Positions 17,428 through 24,959 of a DNA stretch of 64,000 bases are shown here, piece after piece. The notes under the pieces are model-generated. The model worked only from the letters and a program-made list of their open reading frames with translations, was not told where the DNA came from and ran no database searches. Numbering within the stretch: position 1 is the first letter of the stretch; each line of letters begins with the position of its first letter. A program made the position numbers and the translations under genes. The DNA is from Methanobacteriota archaeon (GTDB lineage: Archaea > Thermoplasmatota > Poseidoniia > Poseidoniales > Thalassarchaeaceae). Location: assembly GCA_016845365.1 (NCBI GenBank), contig JAERST010000005.1:200846-264845 (forward strand), given 5' to 3'.

Positions 17428-18096
17428 GTGAACGTGAGTCAACCACTCGTCGTGGTCAATCTGAAGACCTACGAGACTGCACATGGCGCGAGCGCTGAGG
17501 CCCTTGCACGAGCGATTGCTAGCGTCGAAACCGATGCTCGAATGGTCGTCGCTGTGTCCGCTTTTGACTTGGCCGCGGTGGTTGCCGTTGCTCCAAGTTT
17601 GGAGGTTTGGTGTCAGCATCTCGACCCTGTTGGATTCGGCTCATACACCGGATGGTTGCACCCTTCGACTGCGGTTGAGCGGGGTGCAACTGGGACTTTG
17701 ATTAATCACGCAGAGCACAAGGTCAGCATCGAACACGTCGCTATGCTTCTCGATGCTGTTCCAGAAGGATTCACTGTTTGTGCTTGCGCGGCGGATATCG
17801 ACGAGGCGCGAGCGCTGACGGCTCTCGAGCCGAATTTTGTTGCAGTCGAGCCGCCCGAACTAATCGGCGGGGACATTTCTGTGACTACTGCCGACCCAAC
17901 AATCGTCAGCGGCACCGCTGCCGCAGTTCGCGAGATTTCTGAGCAGGTCGGGATTTTGTGCGGTGCTGGTGTGAAAAACGGTGCAGACGTTGCTGCTGCA
18001 ATCGAACTGGGTACCACTGGGGTTCTGCTTGCGAGCGGGGTCACTAAGGCTGCGGACCCAGCAACTGTGGTTGCCGATCTGGTATCTTCTCTCTGA
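17428..18096 (+). CDS. tpiA: Triosephosphate isomerase, archaeal type
   Basis: About 222 residues from the GTG at 17428, a length typical of archaeal rather than bacterial (about 250) TPI. The N-terminus VVVNLKTYE carries the conserved Asn and Lys; LINHAEHK contains the catalytic His; VAVEPPELIG contains the catalytic Glu; and the phosphate loop is GAGVKNGADVAAAIELGTTGVLLASGV. The enzyme interconverts dihydroxyacetone phosphate and glyceraldehyde 3-phosphate. The open frame extends to an ATG at 17326, but the first 34 codons are a Cys-rich non-homologous stretch, and the GTGs at 17428 or 17434 fit the family start. Its 3' end overlaps the opposite-strand gene by 53 bp. Confidence 0.92.
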   Translation: MNVSQPLVVVNLKTYETAHGASAEALARAIASVETDARMVVAVSAFDLAAVVAVAPSLEVWCQHLDPVGFGSYTGWLHPSTAVERGATGTLINHAEHKVSIEHVAMLLDAVPEGFTVCACAADIDEARALTALEPNFVAVEPPELIGGDISVTTADPTIVSGTAAAVREISEQVGILCGAGVKNGADVAAAIELGTTGVLLASGVTKAADPATVVADLVSSL

Positions 18097-18916
18097 CCTC
18101 GAATCCGGGGCATTCGTCATTGAATGCACACTTCGAGCAACGCCATCGACTTCTGGACCTCGGTAATTGCTCGAGTTTCCCGTCGAAAATCATCAGTCGC
18201 GCCATCTGTTCGATGTCCATCGCTATCATCGAGCGAGCCTGCGCAGCCCACTCGGGGCTGGCTCGCTTCGACCATTTTACCCAGCGCGTTCCGAGCCAAC
18301 CTATTCGCACCACATCGATTTCATCGAGATTTGCTTCGATCAAAGGATTGCGCTGGGCCCAGAGCAGCATCGAACCCAATTCCAACTCAGCTGCTCTGTC
18401 TGGTGTGCGCGAAGCCATCTCCATTGCCAAGCGTACAAGACAGATTCTGCTGCCATTGCGCACGATGAGGTCGGGCGCGCCATATTGGCGCGCACCATCC
18501 AGAAGCAATGGCTGCAATCTATCGACGAGCAGCACCTCATCGCTACTGCGACGCTTGTATCCAATCAGAGGTGCTGACTCGAATTGTCGAAGCCGGTGCA
18601 TCATCATCCCGACGGCTTCGTCGACCAATCCATGCGGGCGATCTTCCATCACCTCGCCAGCGACAATCGCCCGCAATACATTCCGATGAATCGTTAGACG
18701 TAGGTCGTTCATCGATGAATCGGGATTCTCGAGACGCGCCAACAGCGCGTCTCGCAAACCGGACCGAGCATGGTCGCCCAGCCTCCGAATCTTCGATTTT
18801 CTCTTCACGAATTCAACATTCGGTCCGATTACGTGCTCTAGCACGTATCTCCTCGCGCAATTGTCGAGGAGTCTTCCGCGGGTGGGGCTCCAAGCTATTC
18901 TCGTGTAGGTAGTCAT
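18044..18916 (-). CDS. PD-(D/E)XK-superfamily-like protein with a Cas4/AddB-type four-cysteine set
   Basis: A 290-residue basic protein. Cys20 lies in LLDNCARRYVLEHV, and three further cysteines, C260, C263 and C269, form CSKCAFNDECPGF near the C-terminus. This arrangement of one N-terminal Cys plus a C-terminal CxxC-x5-C is the iron-sulfur clamp of Cas4, AddB and related PD-(D/E)XK nucleases. The expected catalytic core is only partly visible: GAPDLIVRNGSRICLVRL has the first Asp, but the following D/E-x-K becomes L-V-R, so the nuclease centre may be degenerate. No CRISPR array or cas gene is near. It ends inside the tpiA 3' end, a 53-bp convergent overlap. The family call is moderately confident and activity is doubtful. 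Confidence 0.55.
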   Translation of the reverse strand: MTTYTRIAWSPTRGRLLDNCARRYVLEHVIGPNVEFVKRKSKIRRLGDHARSGLRDALLARLENPDSSMNDLRLTIHRNVLRAIVAGEVMEDRPHGLVDEAVGMMMHRLRQFESAPLIGYKRRSSDEVLLVDRLQPLLLDGARQYGAPDLIVRNGSRICLVRLAMEMASRTPDRAAELELGSMLLWAQRNPLIEANLDEIDVVRIGWLGTRWVKWSKRASPEWAAQARSMIAMDIEQMARLMIFDGKLEQLPRSRSRWRCSKCAFNDECPGFEVREKIPDRQPQLLGPQP

Positions 18917-18973
18917 AGCCCAAGACCTTTGGAGTCAGGGTCTAAAACGATAGCGGAGAGCTGCAAATCAGAC

Positions 18974-19081
18974 TCATTGTCGAGCCTGCTTACGGGCCGC
19001 CTTACGGCGTCGTAACTTCTTCTTGCGCCACTTCCAGCGTTGCTTCCCAGCCTTCTTCCACGCGCGGGAACCTCGCTTCAT
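18974..19081 (-). CDS. rpl41e: Very small basic protein resembling ribosomal protein eL41
   Basis: A 35-codon gene, too short for most gene callers. The translation begins MKRGSRAWKKAG and ends with an extremely basic helix containing WKWRKKKLRRRKAARK. Eukaryotic and archaeal eL41 is a single helix of about 25 residues with the pattern xxKWRKKRMRRLKRKRRKMR; the W-(K/R)-K-K-(R/K)-(M/L)-R-R core matches at the same spacing. eL41 sits at the bridge between the two ribosomal subunits. The ATG at 19081 has an AT-rich element about 25-35 bases upstream (minus-strand reading of 19104-19118), consistent with a short leader. It lies downstream of tRNA-Arg on the same strand. Confidence 0.7.
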   Translation of the reverse strand: MKRGSRAWKKAGKQRWKWRKKKLRRRKAARKQARQ

Positions 19082-19174
19082 GCAGCGCGCCGACCTGCTG
19101 GGTGTATTTGATGTAAACGGTGCGTCCCAAAGGGACGGGAATTAGGAAACTGCTCTGGAACCACCAATTTCTAT

Positions 19175-19391
19175 CGCCCACCTTCCATCGATTGTAATTG
19201 GTGGGCGCGCCAGGATTTGACCTTCGAACTCGATTCAGCGGAATGCATGTTTGAAGGCGCAGCGCGATTTCTAATCGCGCGAGCGACCAAGGAACAATCC
19301 AGCGATGCCAAACTTGTTCCGAGGTTCTGTAATCGATTTGTGGCGCGCCCACCTTCCATCGATTGTAATTGGTGGGCGCGCCAGGATTTGA
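19175..19391. repeat. 46-bp perfect direct repeats containing the tRNA-Arg 3' end (att-like)
   Basis: The 46-bp segments 19175-19220 and 19346-19391 are identical and end or begin differently outside. The second copy includes the last 22 bases of tRNA-Arg (acceptor 3' strand, discriminator, CCA and part of the T arm) plus 24 bases downstream; the first copy lies 171 bp further downstream of the tRNA. This is the pattern left by integration at a tRNA 3' end (attL/attR), here bracketing only 125 bp. No integrase is present, so it may be a scar of a lost element or a local duplication. Confidence 0.8.
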
Positions 19392-19444
19392 ACCCGGGTC
19401 GCCGGCTTAGAAGGCCAGCATGATATCCCCTACACCACGCGCCC
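19370..19444 (-). tRNA. trnR: tRNA-Arg (anticodon TCT), CCA encoded
   Basis: Read on the minus strand from 19444 to 19370. The acceptor GGGCGCG pairs fully with CGCGCCC, followed by discriminator A and encoded CCA. The anticodon stem CTGGC/GCCGG closes the seven-base loop CTTCTAA, giving anticodon TCT for AGA. The T arm is CCGGG-TTCAAAT-CCTGG with one G-T pair; the D stem is weak (three pairs). Mature length without CCA is 72. The 3' 22 bases are duplicated 171 bp downstream. Confidence 0.93.
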
Positions 19445-19504
19445 GTTCCGCCGGCGGCGCTGCCCCTTTGTGAATCCTGCACCCTCACAGACTCGGCTGC
19501 GCCC

Positions 19505-20245
19505 TCACTCAGAGGGGCCCTCAACACCGCCATTTTCGCCGACGCTATTGTTGAGAATTCCGTCGTCGAGCATATCCTCGCGAATCTCGGCTTTGGTTCG
19601 CCCGGTCTCCTCTGCAATCGCTCGAAGTTTCTTGTTCACTCGTCGCTGACTGCCTACCAATTCTCGGAAACCGTGGCCGACGCGTAACAAGGTCTCAAGA
19701 ATCGCCAGGAGAATCATGCTGTTGAAGTATGACGCAGCGAGTTCTGGTAGGTTATTTCGCAAATCTTCGAACTCGCTGAACTCGACCGAGGTCGAGCCCA
19801 CCAAGAATACACCGAGGACCGCGAATGGCAACATTTTCGCAACATCGCGCGAAAGGTCCTCGGTCCAATACGATAGAATCCGCACGGAACCAACCACCGA
19901 GGTAGCGATGAGCGCGTTTCGAGCGTGGTCATTCCCTTCAGCGAGGAGGGTGAGGATGACCGCCATGACGAGGGTCCAGAAAGCGATGAGAACTGGAATC
20001 GCGATTGCATATTGCAGCAACCAAGCCCCAGTTCTGAAGAAGGCTCTAATCCGTCCATTGGTCGAGTGATTGTACTTGGTCAAGTCAAGGGTCAGTATAT
20101 CTCTACGCGCGAGCAAGCGATAGAACATGAAGACGAATCCAGAATAGGCAGCGATAGCGATTATCGCCATCAAGGTTGGAAAGGTTTCAGCGAAGAAAGT
20201 CCCCGCCCAATCGATAATCTCAGTCTGTGTCGGGACCCGTGCCAC
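19505..20245 (-). CDS. Membrane protein of unknown function
   Basis: A 246-residue protein with about five predicted membrane segments: near residues 23-45, 77-100, 110-125, 140-155 and 175-190. The C-terminus is a charged helix (QRRVNKKLRAIAEETGRTKAEIREDMLDD) and is probably cytoplasmic. I do not recognise the family. The TEDLSRDVAKMLPFAVLGVFLVG segment is a notable conserved-looking core. The start is a GTG at 20245. The upstream 140 bases hold a 17-bp repeat pair listed separately. Confidence 0.6.
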   Translation of the reverse strand: MARVPTQTEIIDWAGTFFAETFPTLMAIIAIAAYSGFVFMFYRLLARRDILTLDLTKYNHSTNGRIRAFFRTGAWLLQYAIAIPVLIAFWTLVMAVILTLLAEGNDHARNALIATSVVGSVRILSYWTEDLSRDVAKMLPFAVLGVFLVGSTSVEFSEFEDLRNNLPELAASYFNSMILLAILETLLRVGHGFRELVGSQRRVNKKLRAIAEETGRTKAEIREDMLDDGILNNSVGENGGVEGPSE

Positions 20246-20340
20246 GGGACACTCTTGCAGGTTCTGAGTTCATGGTGCTTTTGCCGGTGGGTCATCGCAC
20301 GTTGCAAATGACTATTCTTGGCTCAAACGGGGGGCTCAAA

Positions 20341-20391
20341 CTGCGTGCTTGGCTCAACCAGGGGATGGGACACTCTGCGTGCTTGGCTCAA
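20341..20391. repeat. Pair of 17-bp direct repeats upstream of the membrane protein gene
   Basis: The 17 bases CTGCGTGCTTGGCTCAA occur at 20341-20357 and 20375-20391, and a shorter CTTGGCTCAAAC version at 20317-20328. The copies lie between the 3' end of the SprT-like gene and the start of the membrane protein gene, both on the minus strand, so they would fall in the leader or promoter of the latter. Function unknown. Confidence 0.55.
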
Positions 20392-20945
20392 ACTGCGGAT
20401 GGGCTTCCGCTGAATGGTCGAGCGCATTTTGGGCAGCGTTGTGGAAGTGAAACGCGGCGACGCTCCCATGTGTGTCCACACTCGCCGCAGATCCAACTGC
20501 GCTCGGGAAGCTCTGCAAGAACTTCATCACGCATGCCTCGCAGAACTGGTGATTCGGAGAGTTTTGGCGCTGGGGCCAATTCGTTCACAAGGCTTGAGTG
20601 AGCATCGCCGTGGTCGATTAGGCCAGCGGCGTGCAGAAGTTCGTGAACGAGGGTGTGGAGGTAGAGTTTCTCGTCGCCGGCTAATCGGGGGTGGAGGGCG
20701 ACGGTGATGGGGCCAGGCGAGCCGCGCAGGCGGCGACGCCTGAAGAGTTCGTGATGGTCGCATTCGAAGCGAGTGAAGCCCAAGCGCTTCTCACTCGATT
20801 CGGCCCATTCGAGGGTCAACATCTTTGGTAGGAATCGAAGGAATGGTGCATCTTCCCTCGACAATCGGGACGACAATTGTTCGAGGATGTCCTCGGGAAG
20901 ATGAGGCGGGTCCTCCGGCTTGGGTGCCAGCCGCCCTGCAGACAT
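20388..20945 (-). CDS. SprT-like zinc metalloprotease
   Basis: A 185-residue protein of the SprT/Spartan-like group. The zinc protease motif HELLHAAGLIDH (HExxH plus a downstream His) lies near residue 110, preceded by LYLHTLVHE. The C-terminus is a zinc ribbon with two CxxC knuckles, CGECGHTW and CPKCARPF. SprT-family proteins are soluble; eukaryotic Spartan degrades DNA-protein crosslinks, and the archaeal role is not established. The N-terminus MSAGRLAPKPEDPPHLPE is likely unstructured. The upstream neighbour tRNA-Ala is transcribed divergently. Confidence 0.82.
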   Translation of the reverse strand: MSAGRLAPKPEDPPHLPEDILEQLSSRLSREDAPFLRFLPKMLTLEWAESSEKRLGFTRFECDHHELFRRRRLRGSPGPITVALHPRLAGDEKLYLHTLVHELLHAAGLIDHGDAHSSLVNELAPAPKLSESPVLRGMRDEVLAELPERSWICGECGHTWERRRVSLPQRCPKCARPFSGSPSAV

Positions 20946-20998
20946 GGCCGAGCCTGCTCAGTTCTCCTTAAATGGGCGTCGCAGGTCGCCGGCTCACT

Positions 20999-21075
20999 GG
21001 GCGTGTGGCGCAGCTTGGAAGCGCGCTTCCTTGGCATGGAAGAGGCCCCGAGTTCAAATCTCGGCACGTCCACCA
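20999..21075 (+). tRNA. trnA: tRNA-Ala (anticodon GGC), CCA encoded
   Basis: The acceptor GGGCGTG pairs with CACGTCC and contains the G3-U70 pair that is the main identity element of tRNA-Ala. The D arm is GCGC-loop-GCGC, the anticodon stem CTTCC/GGAAG closes the loop TTGGCAT with anticodon GGC, and the T arm is CCGAG-TTCAAAT-CTCGG. Discriminator A and CCA are encoded. Its last 16 bases recur at 21153-21168. Confidence 0.95.
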
Positions 21076-21168
21076 TTGAATTCATCACAACTCGCTCAAT
21101 GTTGGCCGTGCTGCCGCGAGATTCCCTCGCATGGCTCAGTCCAACTCGCCGGCTCGGCACGTCCACCA
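21060..21168. repeat. 16-bp direct repeat of the tRNA-Ala 3' end
   Basis: CTCGGCACGTCCACCA, the T-arm and acceptor 3' end of tRNA-Ala with CCA, is at 21060-21075 and again at 21153-21168, 93 bp downstream. No complete tRNA precedes the second copy. It mirrors the arrangement at tRNA-Arg and may be an att-like scar, although 16 bp is short. Confidence 0.6.
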
Positions 21169-21407
21169 GCATCAATCATCGAGTGGCGAGTTTGCAAGTT
21201 TCACTGAATTAGCGTCTCTCGAAATTGGTCAATCGAAAAACCGGAATCCGGTGCCTTTCACCGAATATCGGAAAATCATAGCAGTATGATTCCGCTAGAG
21301 TGTATTTTGAGAAGGCAAAAAAAACGATATGCCTGTCTAATCAAAATCCACAGAAGACACTCAAAATGGGGTTATTCTATATACGAACCTAAGCGTCGGT
21401 CCGTAGG
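21076..21407 (+). other. Non-coding region between tRNA-Ala and the peptide-binding protein gene
   Basis: These 332 bases hold the displaced tRNA-Ala 3' repeat (21153-21168), a stretch of lower GC content than the flanking genes, and, at its end, the likely dppA promoter. I see no convincing open frame with a ribosome binding site. The AT-rich segment (about 21235-21390) ends in the TATA-like element annotated next. Confidence 0.5.
21375..21383 (+). promoter_or_regulatory. TATA-like element upstream of dppA
   Basis: TTCTATATA lies about 25-33 bases before the dppA start codon (21408). That spacing matches archaeal TATA boxes and would put transcription initiation within a few bases of the ATG, so the mRNA is probably leaderless or nearly so. 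This is consistent with the lack of a clear ribosome binding site. Confidence 0.55.
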
Positions 21408-23654
21408 ATGGACTCTAAGTTGAGAGCCTTATTGATGTGTACGCTGATGATTGCGTCAGCCCTTGCCGGATGTCTCGGCGGGGATGACGATGGCGGTGAC
21501 ACTCCGGAAGACGTGTTAGGTTGTACCTATGCAGATGCAACCAATTACAATCCGGATGCCACCAAGGACGACGGTTCGTGTACTTACGACGAACCTGAGC
21601 CAGAGCCAGAGCCTGTGATGGGCTGCACGGATTCTGCTGCAAATAACCACGATGCAGCGGCGGAAGTGGACGATGGTTCGTGCGACTACGGTCGCTCACA
21701 AGCTGAGATTATGGCAGATTATGCTGCCGGAACAATCGGCTTTGAGCAGGCTCTGTACGAGCTCGAAGTCTCTCGCAAGTGCCGTGAGCAGGGTTCCAAC
21801 AACCCGTGTGAAATCGTAGAGATGTCCATTGGTGACGCATCTACAATCGACCCTCACGACGCATACGACTCAGCATCTGGTGACGTGATCGAGCAAGTCT
21901 ACGACACTCTCTACCGCTACGCGGGCGATGGTAGTGGTAACGCGATTATCGAGCCTCGCTTGGCTACCGGATACTCGGTCAGCGAAGACGGTCTAACCTA
22001 CACCTTCGACCTCCGCGACGATGTCTACTTCAGCAATGGCGACAAGATGGATGCTTCCGATGTCGTCTACTCGTGGTGCCGCGTTCTAGGATACGGTTCC
22101 CCTGACAGCCACGTCGGTTGGATTCTCGAGCAGAGCTTCGACTGCAATGATGCAGACGGCAACCACGATGACAATGGTGGCGAGAGCTTCACTGTGTACA
22201 GCGATACCTCGTTCTCGGTCACACTCTTTGCACCTTCGTCTGCTTTCATCTCGACCATCGCTTACACTGTAGGCGCAGTCATCAACGCAGACCTATGCGA
22301 GGCAAACCGTGTAGTCGAACTCGACGCAGATGGCAATGTCACCTCTGATGATTACTGCCACGAGTGGATGGACGAGGGTCCAGCTGGTGCTGGTACCAAC
22401 GCATACATCGTACAGTCATGGGTTCGCGAAGACCGCCTGGTTCTAACCCCTAACTGGATGTACTGGGAAGATGGCGATTACAACATCAACCGCCACACAG
22501 TCTCTATCGTCACCGAGGCTTCGACAAGGCTACTCGCCTTCACTGATGGTGAGGTCGACTTCGGTAGCATCAACATCGAGGACTTGGTCAACTTCTGCTA
22601 CATCGATGAGAACGGCAACGGAGAATTCGATGCAGGTGAGGACGACGCTCTAGATGACAAGCCAAATGTCGCAAGCAAGGATGGTTACCTATGTTCGTAC
22701 CGAGAGACCTTCACCACGACTCTGTCTGCCTTCAACCTAAACCCGAAGGTTTTGGACGCTGGTGAGGACAACACCAACCCAGGTTCCAACTCGTCTCTCG
22801 TGATCAACCACGACTGCGACGGCGATGGCACCAACGACTGCAACGTCATGGAGACCGCAGCTCTACGTGAGGCTATATCATACGCCTTCAATTACGAGCA
22901 GCACCGCAGGGAGACCTACGACAACTCATTGGCCCCTCAGTACGGACCAATCCCAACCGGATTCTTGTTCGCTGAGACTCAATACGAGGTCTTCACCTAC
23001 AATATCGCTCTCGCTGAGCAGATTCTCGAGGACGCCGGATTCATCCGCCAGTACGACTGTGCTTCGCTAACTCACGGCGATGCTCCAACCGTCGTTGCTG
23101 AGGCTGACCGCGATGGCGACGAATGCCGTCTACCAAACGTATTGCGCGTGATGGCGAACGAGGGTAACGACTACCGCATCGCTATGGCACAGCAGCTTGA
23201 GGAGGCACTCGGTACAATCGGTGTCGCAACATCTGGTGATGCAAAGCCATGGCCTGAGTATCTGACCATGTACTACACCAGGACATGGGACATCCGCTTC
23301 AGTGGATGGGCACCTGACTACCTCGACCCCGATAACTACTGGTCGCCATTCGCTGGTAGCCACGACATCGGTGGAGACGCGTACGGTACAGGATACCACA
23401 ACGACGACGTCGACGCTGCCCTGCTAATCGGCAGGCAGTCTCAGGACAACGATGAGCGCGAGCAAGCGTACATCGATGCCTTCGCTGCATGGACACAGGA
23501 CCCGAACATGATCATCATCGGTCAGTACAATGGTATCGGTGTCAAGCACGATGACATCTGCAGCCCTGACTGGGTCGCCATTGGGTCCGCCCACTGGTTC
23601 GACTACGACAAGCTGCCAGAAGTCAATGGCGAGCTAGTTGGCTCTTGTGAATGA
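21408..23654 (+). CDS. dppA: Peptide ABC transporter substrate-binding lipoprotein (DppA/OppA-like)
   Basis: A 748-residue exported binding protein. A signal peptide (residues 1-21) ends in a lipobox at LAGC, so it is lipid-anchored. Two GCT..A.N...A..DDGSC repeats (about residues 40-60 and 74-93) with a Pro-Glu spacer link the anchor to the ligand-binding domain. The rest is a family 5 solute-binding fold with the usual landmarks: DDVYFSNGDKMDASDVVYSW, EALREAISYAFNYEQ (the family's A-x-x-x-A-[IV]-x-x-[AY] signature), and near the C-terminus WDIRFSGWAPDYLDPDNYWSPF. It likely binds oligopeptides or dipeptides outside the membrane. A strong hairpin with a T-run follows the gene, before the permease genes. 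Confidence 0.9.
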   Translation: MDSKLRALLMCTLMIASALAGCLGGDDDGGDTPEDVLGCTYADATNYNPDATKDDGSCTYDEPEPEPEPVMGCTDSAANNHDAAAEVDDGSCDYGRSQAEIMADYAAGTIGFEQALYELEVSRKCREQGSNNPCEIVEMSIGDASTIDPHDAYDSASGDVIEQVYDTLYRYAGDGSGNAIIEPRLATGYSVSEDGLTYTFDLRDDVYFSNGDKMDASDVVYSWCRVLGYGSPDSHVGWILEQSFDCNDADGNHDDNGGESFTVYSDTSFSVTLFAPSSAFISTIAYTVGAVINADLCEANRVVELDADGNVTSDDYCHEWMDEGPAGAGTNAYIVQSWVREDRLVLTPNWMYWEDGDYNINRHTVSIVTEASTRLLAFTDGEVDFGSINIEDLVNFCYIDENGNGEFDAGEDDALDDKPNVASKDGYLCSYRETFTTTLSAFNLNPKVLDAGEDNTNPGSNSSLVINHDCDGDGTNDCNVMETAALREAISYAFNYEQHRRETYDNSLAPQYGPIPTGFLFAETQYEVFTYNIALAEQILEDAGFIRQYDCASLTHGDAPTVVAEADRDGDECRLPNVLRVMANEGNDYRIAMAQQLEEALGTIGVATSGDAKPWPEYLTMYYTRTWDIRFSGWAPDYLDPDNYWSPFAGSHDIGGDAYGTGYHNDDVDAALLIGRQSQDNDEREQAYIDAFAAWTQDPNMIIIGQYNGIGVKHDDICSPDWVAIGSAHWFDYDKLPEVNGELVGSCE

Positions 23655-23680
23655 GCAAGAGTTCTGACCTAACGTAAGGC

Positions 23681-23730
23681 CGGCGGCGGCCGCCAGTTGG
23701 CGGCTGCCGTCGCGCCGTGCATTTTTTCTC
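23681..23730 (+). terminator. Hairpin plus T-run between dppA and dppB
   Basis: The arms formed by 23681-23694 and 23699-23712 make a GC-rich stem of about 12 pairs with a four-base AGTT loop (GCGGCCGCC paired with GGCGGCTGC, one wobble). A run of six T residues begins at 23722. This would partly stop transcription after dppA, allowing more binding protein than permease. Confidence 0.6.
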
Positions 23731-23804
23731 AGCACGCCTGCTATAGGCAGTCGTGAGGTAATCGTCATAGAGTGGCTGTTTTTCCGCATTCAGGGGGGGT
23801 TCAG

Positions 23805-24959
23805 GTGAAGCTGCATGAGTTCGTAGTACGACGTCTGCTGCTTCTTGTTCCAGTCATGGTTGGGGTGGCTGTTTTCACCTTCGCAATCGCTCACATTATC
23901 CCTGGTGATCCTGCTGCGATTCAGTGTGGTGACAAGTGCGGATTAATCGTCGATTATACCGATGATGGCGATCCGATTACCGCGTACGAAGCTAATAGAA
24001 TCCGGCTGAAAATGGACGACCCTGTCCTTGAGCAATTTTGGAGGTATATCACCGACCTTGCCGAGGGAGATTGGGGGGATTCTTTACTTTATCATAGACC
24101 CGTTGTAGACGTGGTCAAAGATGCCGCTCCGATAACATTGGAGATGTCATTTCTCGCCCTGTTCATCGCTTATCCATTGGGTATTTTCCTCGGCATAATC
24201 AGTGCGGTGAGACAGGACCGTATGTTCGATCATGTTTCGAGATTCTTCGCCATCGCTTTCGTCAGTTTACCGATATTTTGGTTCGCGATGATGCTACAAT
24301 TGTATCTTGCGACCGGTACTGAACATGGCGGTATTTGTGACCCAATTTTCGGAACCGAAGGTGGATGCTTCCCGATTTATGGGAGACACGACCCGAGTTT
24401 CACTTATCCAGAGGATGGATACATGTGGTTCTACCCTGAGGGTGGAACTGGATTCCACCTCATTGACAGTTGGTTTGTGACCGATGAAAAATTAGCGACA
24501 CTACCAGCAGAATGGGGTTCGAATTGGTTACTGTTCAAGGACACATTGATGCATCTCGCTCTACCTTGCACTGCCCTCGGAATCGCTTCCGCTGGATCCC
24601 TTCTTCGATACATGCGCGCTAGCCTTCTCGAAGTACTTCACGAGGATTACGTTCGAACTGCGCGGGCGAAAGGACTCTCTGAGTTCCGAGTTGTCGTCGT
24701 CCACGCTTGCAGAAACGCTCTGGTACCTATCGTCACAATTCTCGGATTCTCCATCGGTGGTGCGATTGGTGGGGCGGTCTTGACCGAGACTGTATTCGCG
24801 TTCAATGGAATGGGCAGAGTAGCGGTAACTTCGCTACAATACCTCGACTTCACGGTCATTATGGGTGTTACCCTCATCACCTCCGTTATTTTCCTCTTAT
24901 CCAATCTAATCGTGGACATCACGTATGCAATAATCGACCCAAGGGTGAGGCTTGAATGA
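23805..24959 (+). CDS. dppB: Peptide ABC transporter permease, DppB-like
   Basis: An integral membrane subunit of about 384 residues. The opening VVRRLLLLVPVMVGVAVFTFAIAHIIPGDPA is the usual first helix of DppB. Near residue 275, EVLHEDYVRTARAKGLSEFRVVVVHACRNALVPIVT is the EAA loop that contacts the ATPase (canonical E-x-x-x-x-DYVRTARAKGL). The start is taken at the GTG at 23805, preceded by a run of seven G; a GTG at 23772 would add eleven residues. A 75-residue extracytoplasmic loop (DPIFGTEGGCFPIY...) between membrane segments is longer than normal. It overlaps dppC by four bases. Confidence 0.9.
   Translation: MKLHEFVVRRLLLLVPVMVGVAVFTFAIAHIIPGDPAAIQCGDKCGLIVDYTDDGDPITAYEANRIRLKMDDPVLEQFWRYITDLAEGDWGDSLLYHRPVVDVVKDAAPITLEMSFLALFIAYPLGIFLGIISAVRQDRMFDHVSRFFAIAFVSLPIFWFAMMLQLYLATGTEHGGICDPIFGTEGGCFPIYGRHDPSFTYPEDGYMWFYPEGGTGFHLIDSWFVTDEKLATLPAEWGSNWLLFKDTLMHLALPCTALGIASAGSLLRYMRASLLEVLHEDYVRTARAKGLSEFRVVVVHACRNALVPIVTILGFSIGGAIGGAVLTETVFAFNGMGRVAVTSLQYLDFTVIMGVTLITSVIFLLSNLIVDITYAIIDPRVRLE

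Noticed and set aside
18044-18916. Calling this gene cas4
   Set aside because: No CRISPR array or other cas genes are present and the catalytic D/E-x-K is not seen.
19002-19352. A 116-codon open frame on the minus strand between tpiA and tRNA-Arg
   Set aside because: It overlaps the better-supported eL41-like gene in another frame and runs through the att-like repeat; no family similarity and Trp/Arg-rich composition.
19171-19617. A 148-codon minus-strand frame across tRNA-Arg
   Set aside because: It reads through the tRNA and the 46-bp repeat (repeating the same peptide segment at both copies), so it is an artefact.
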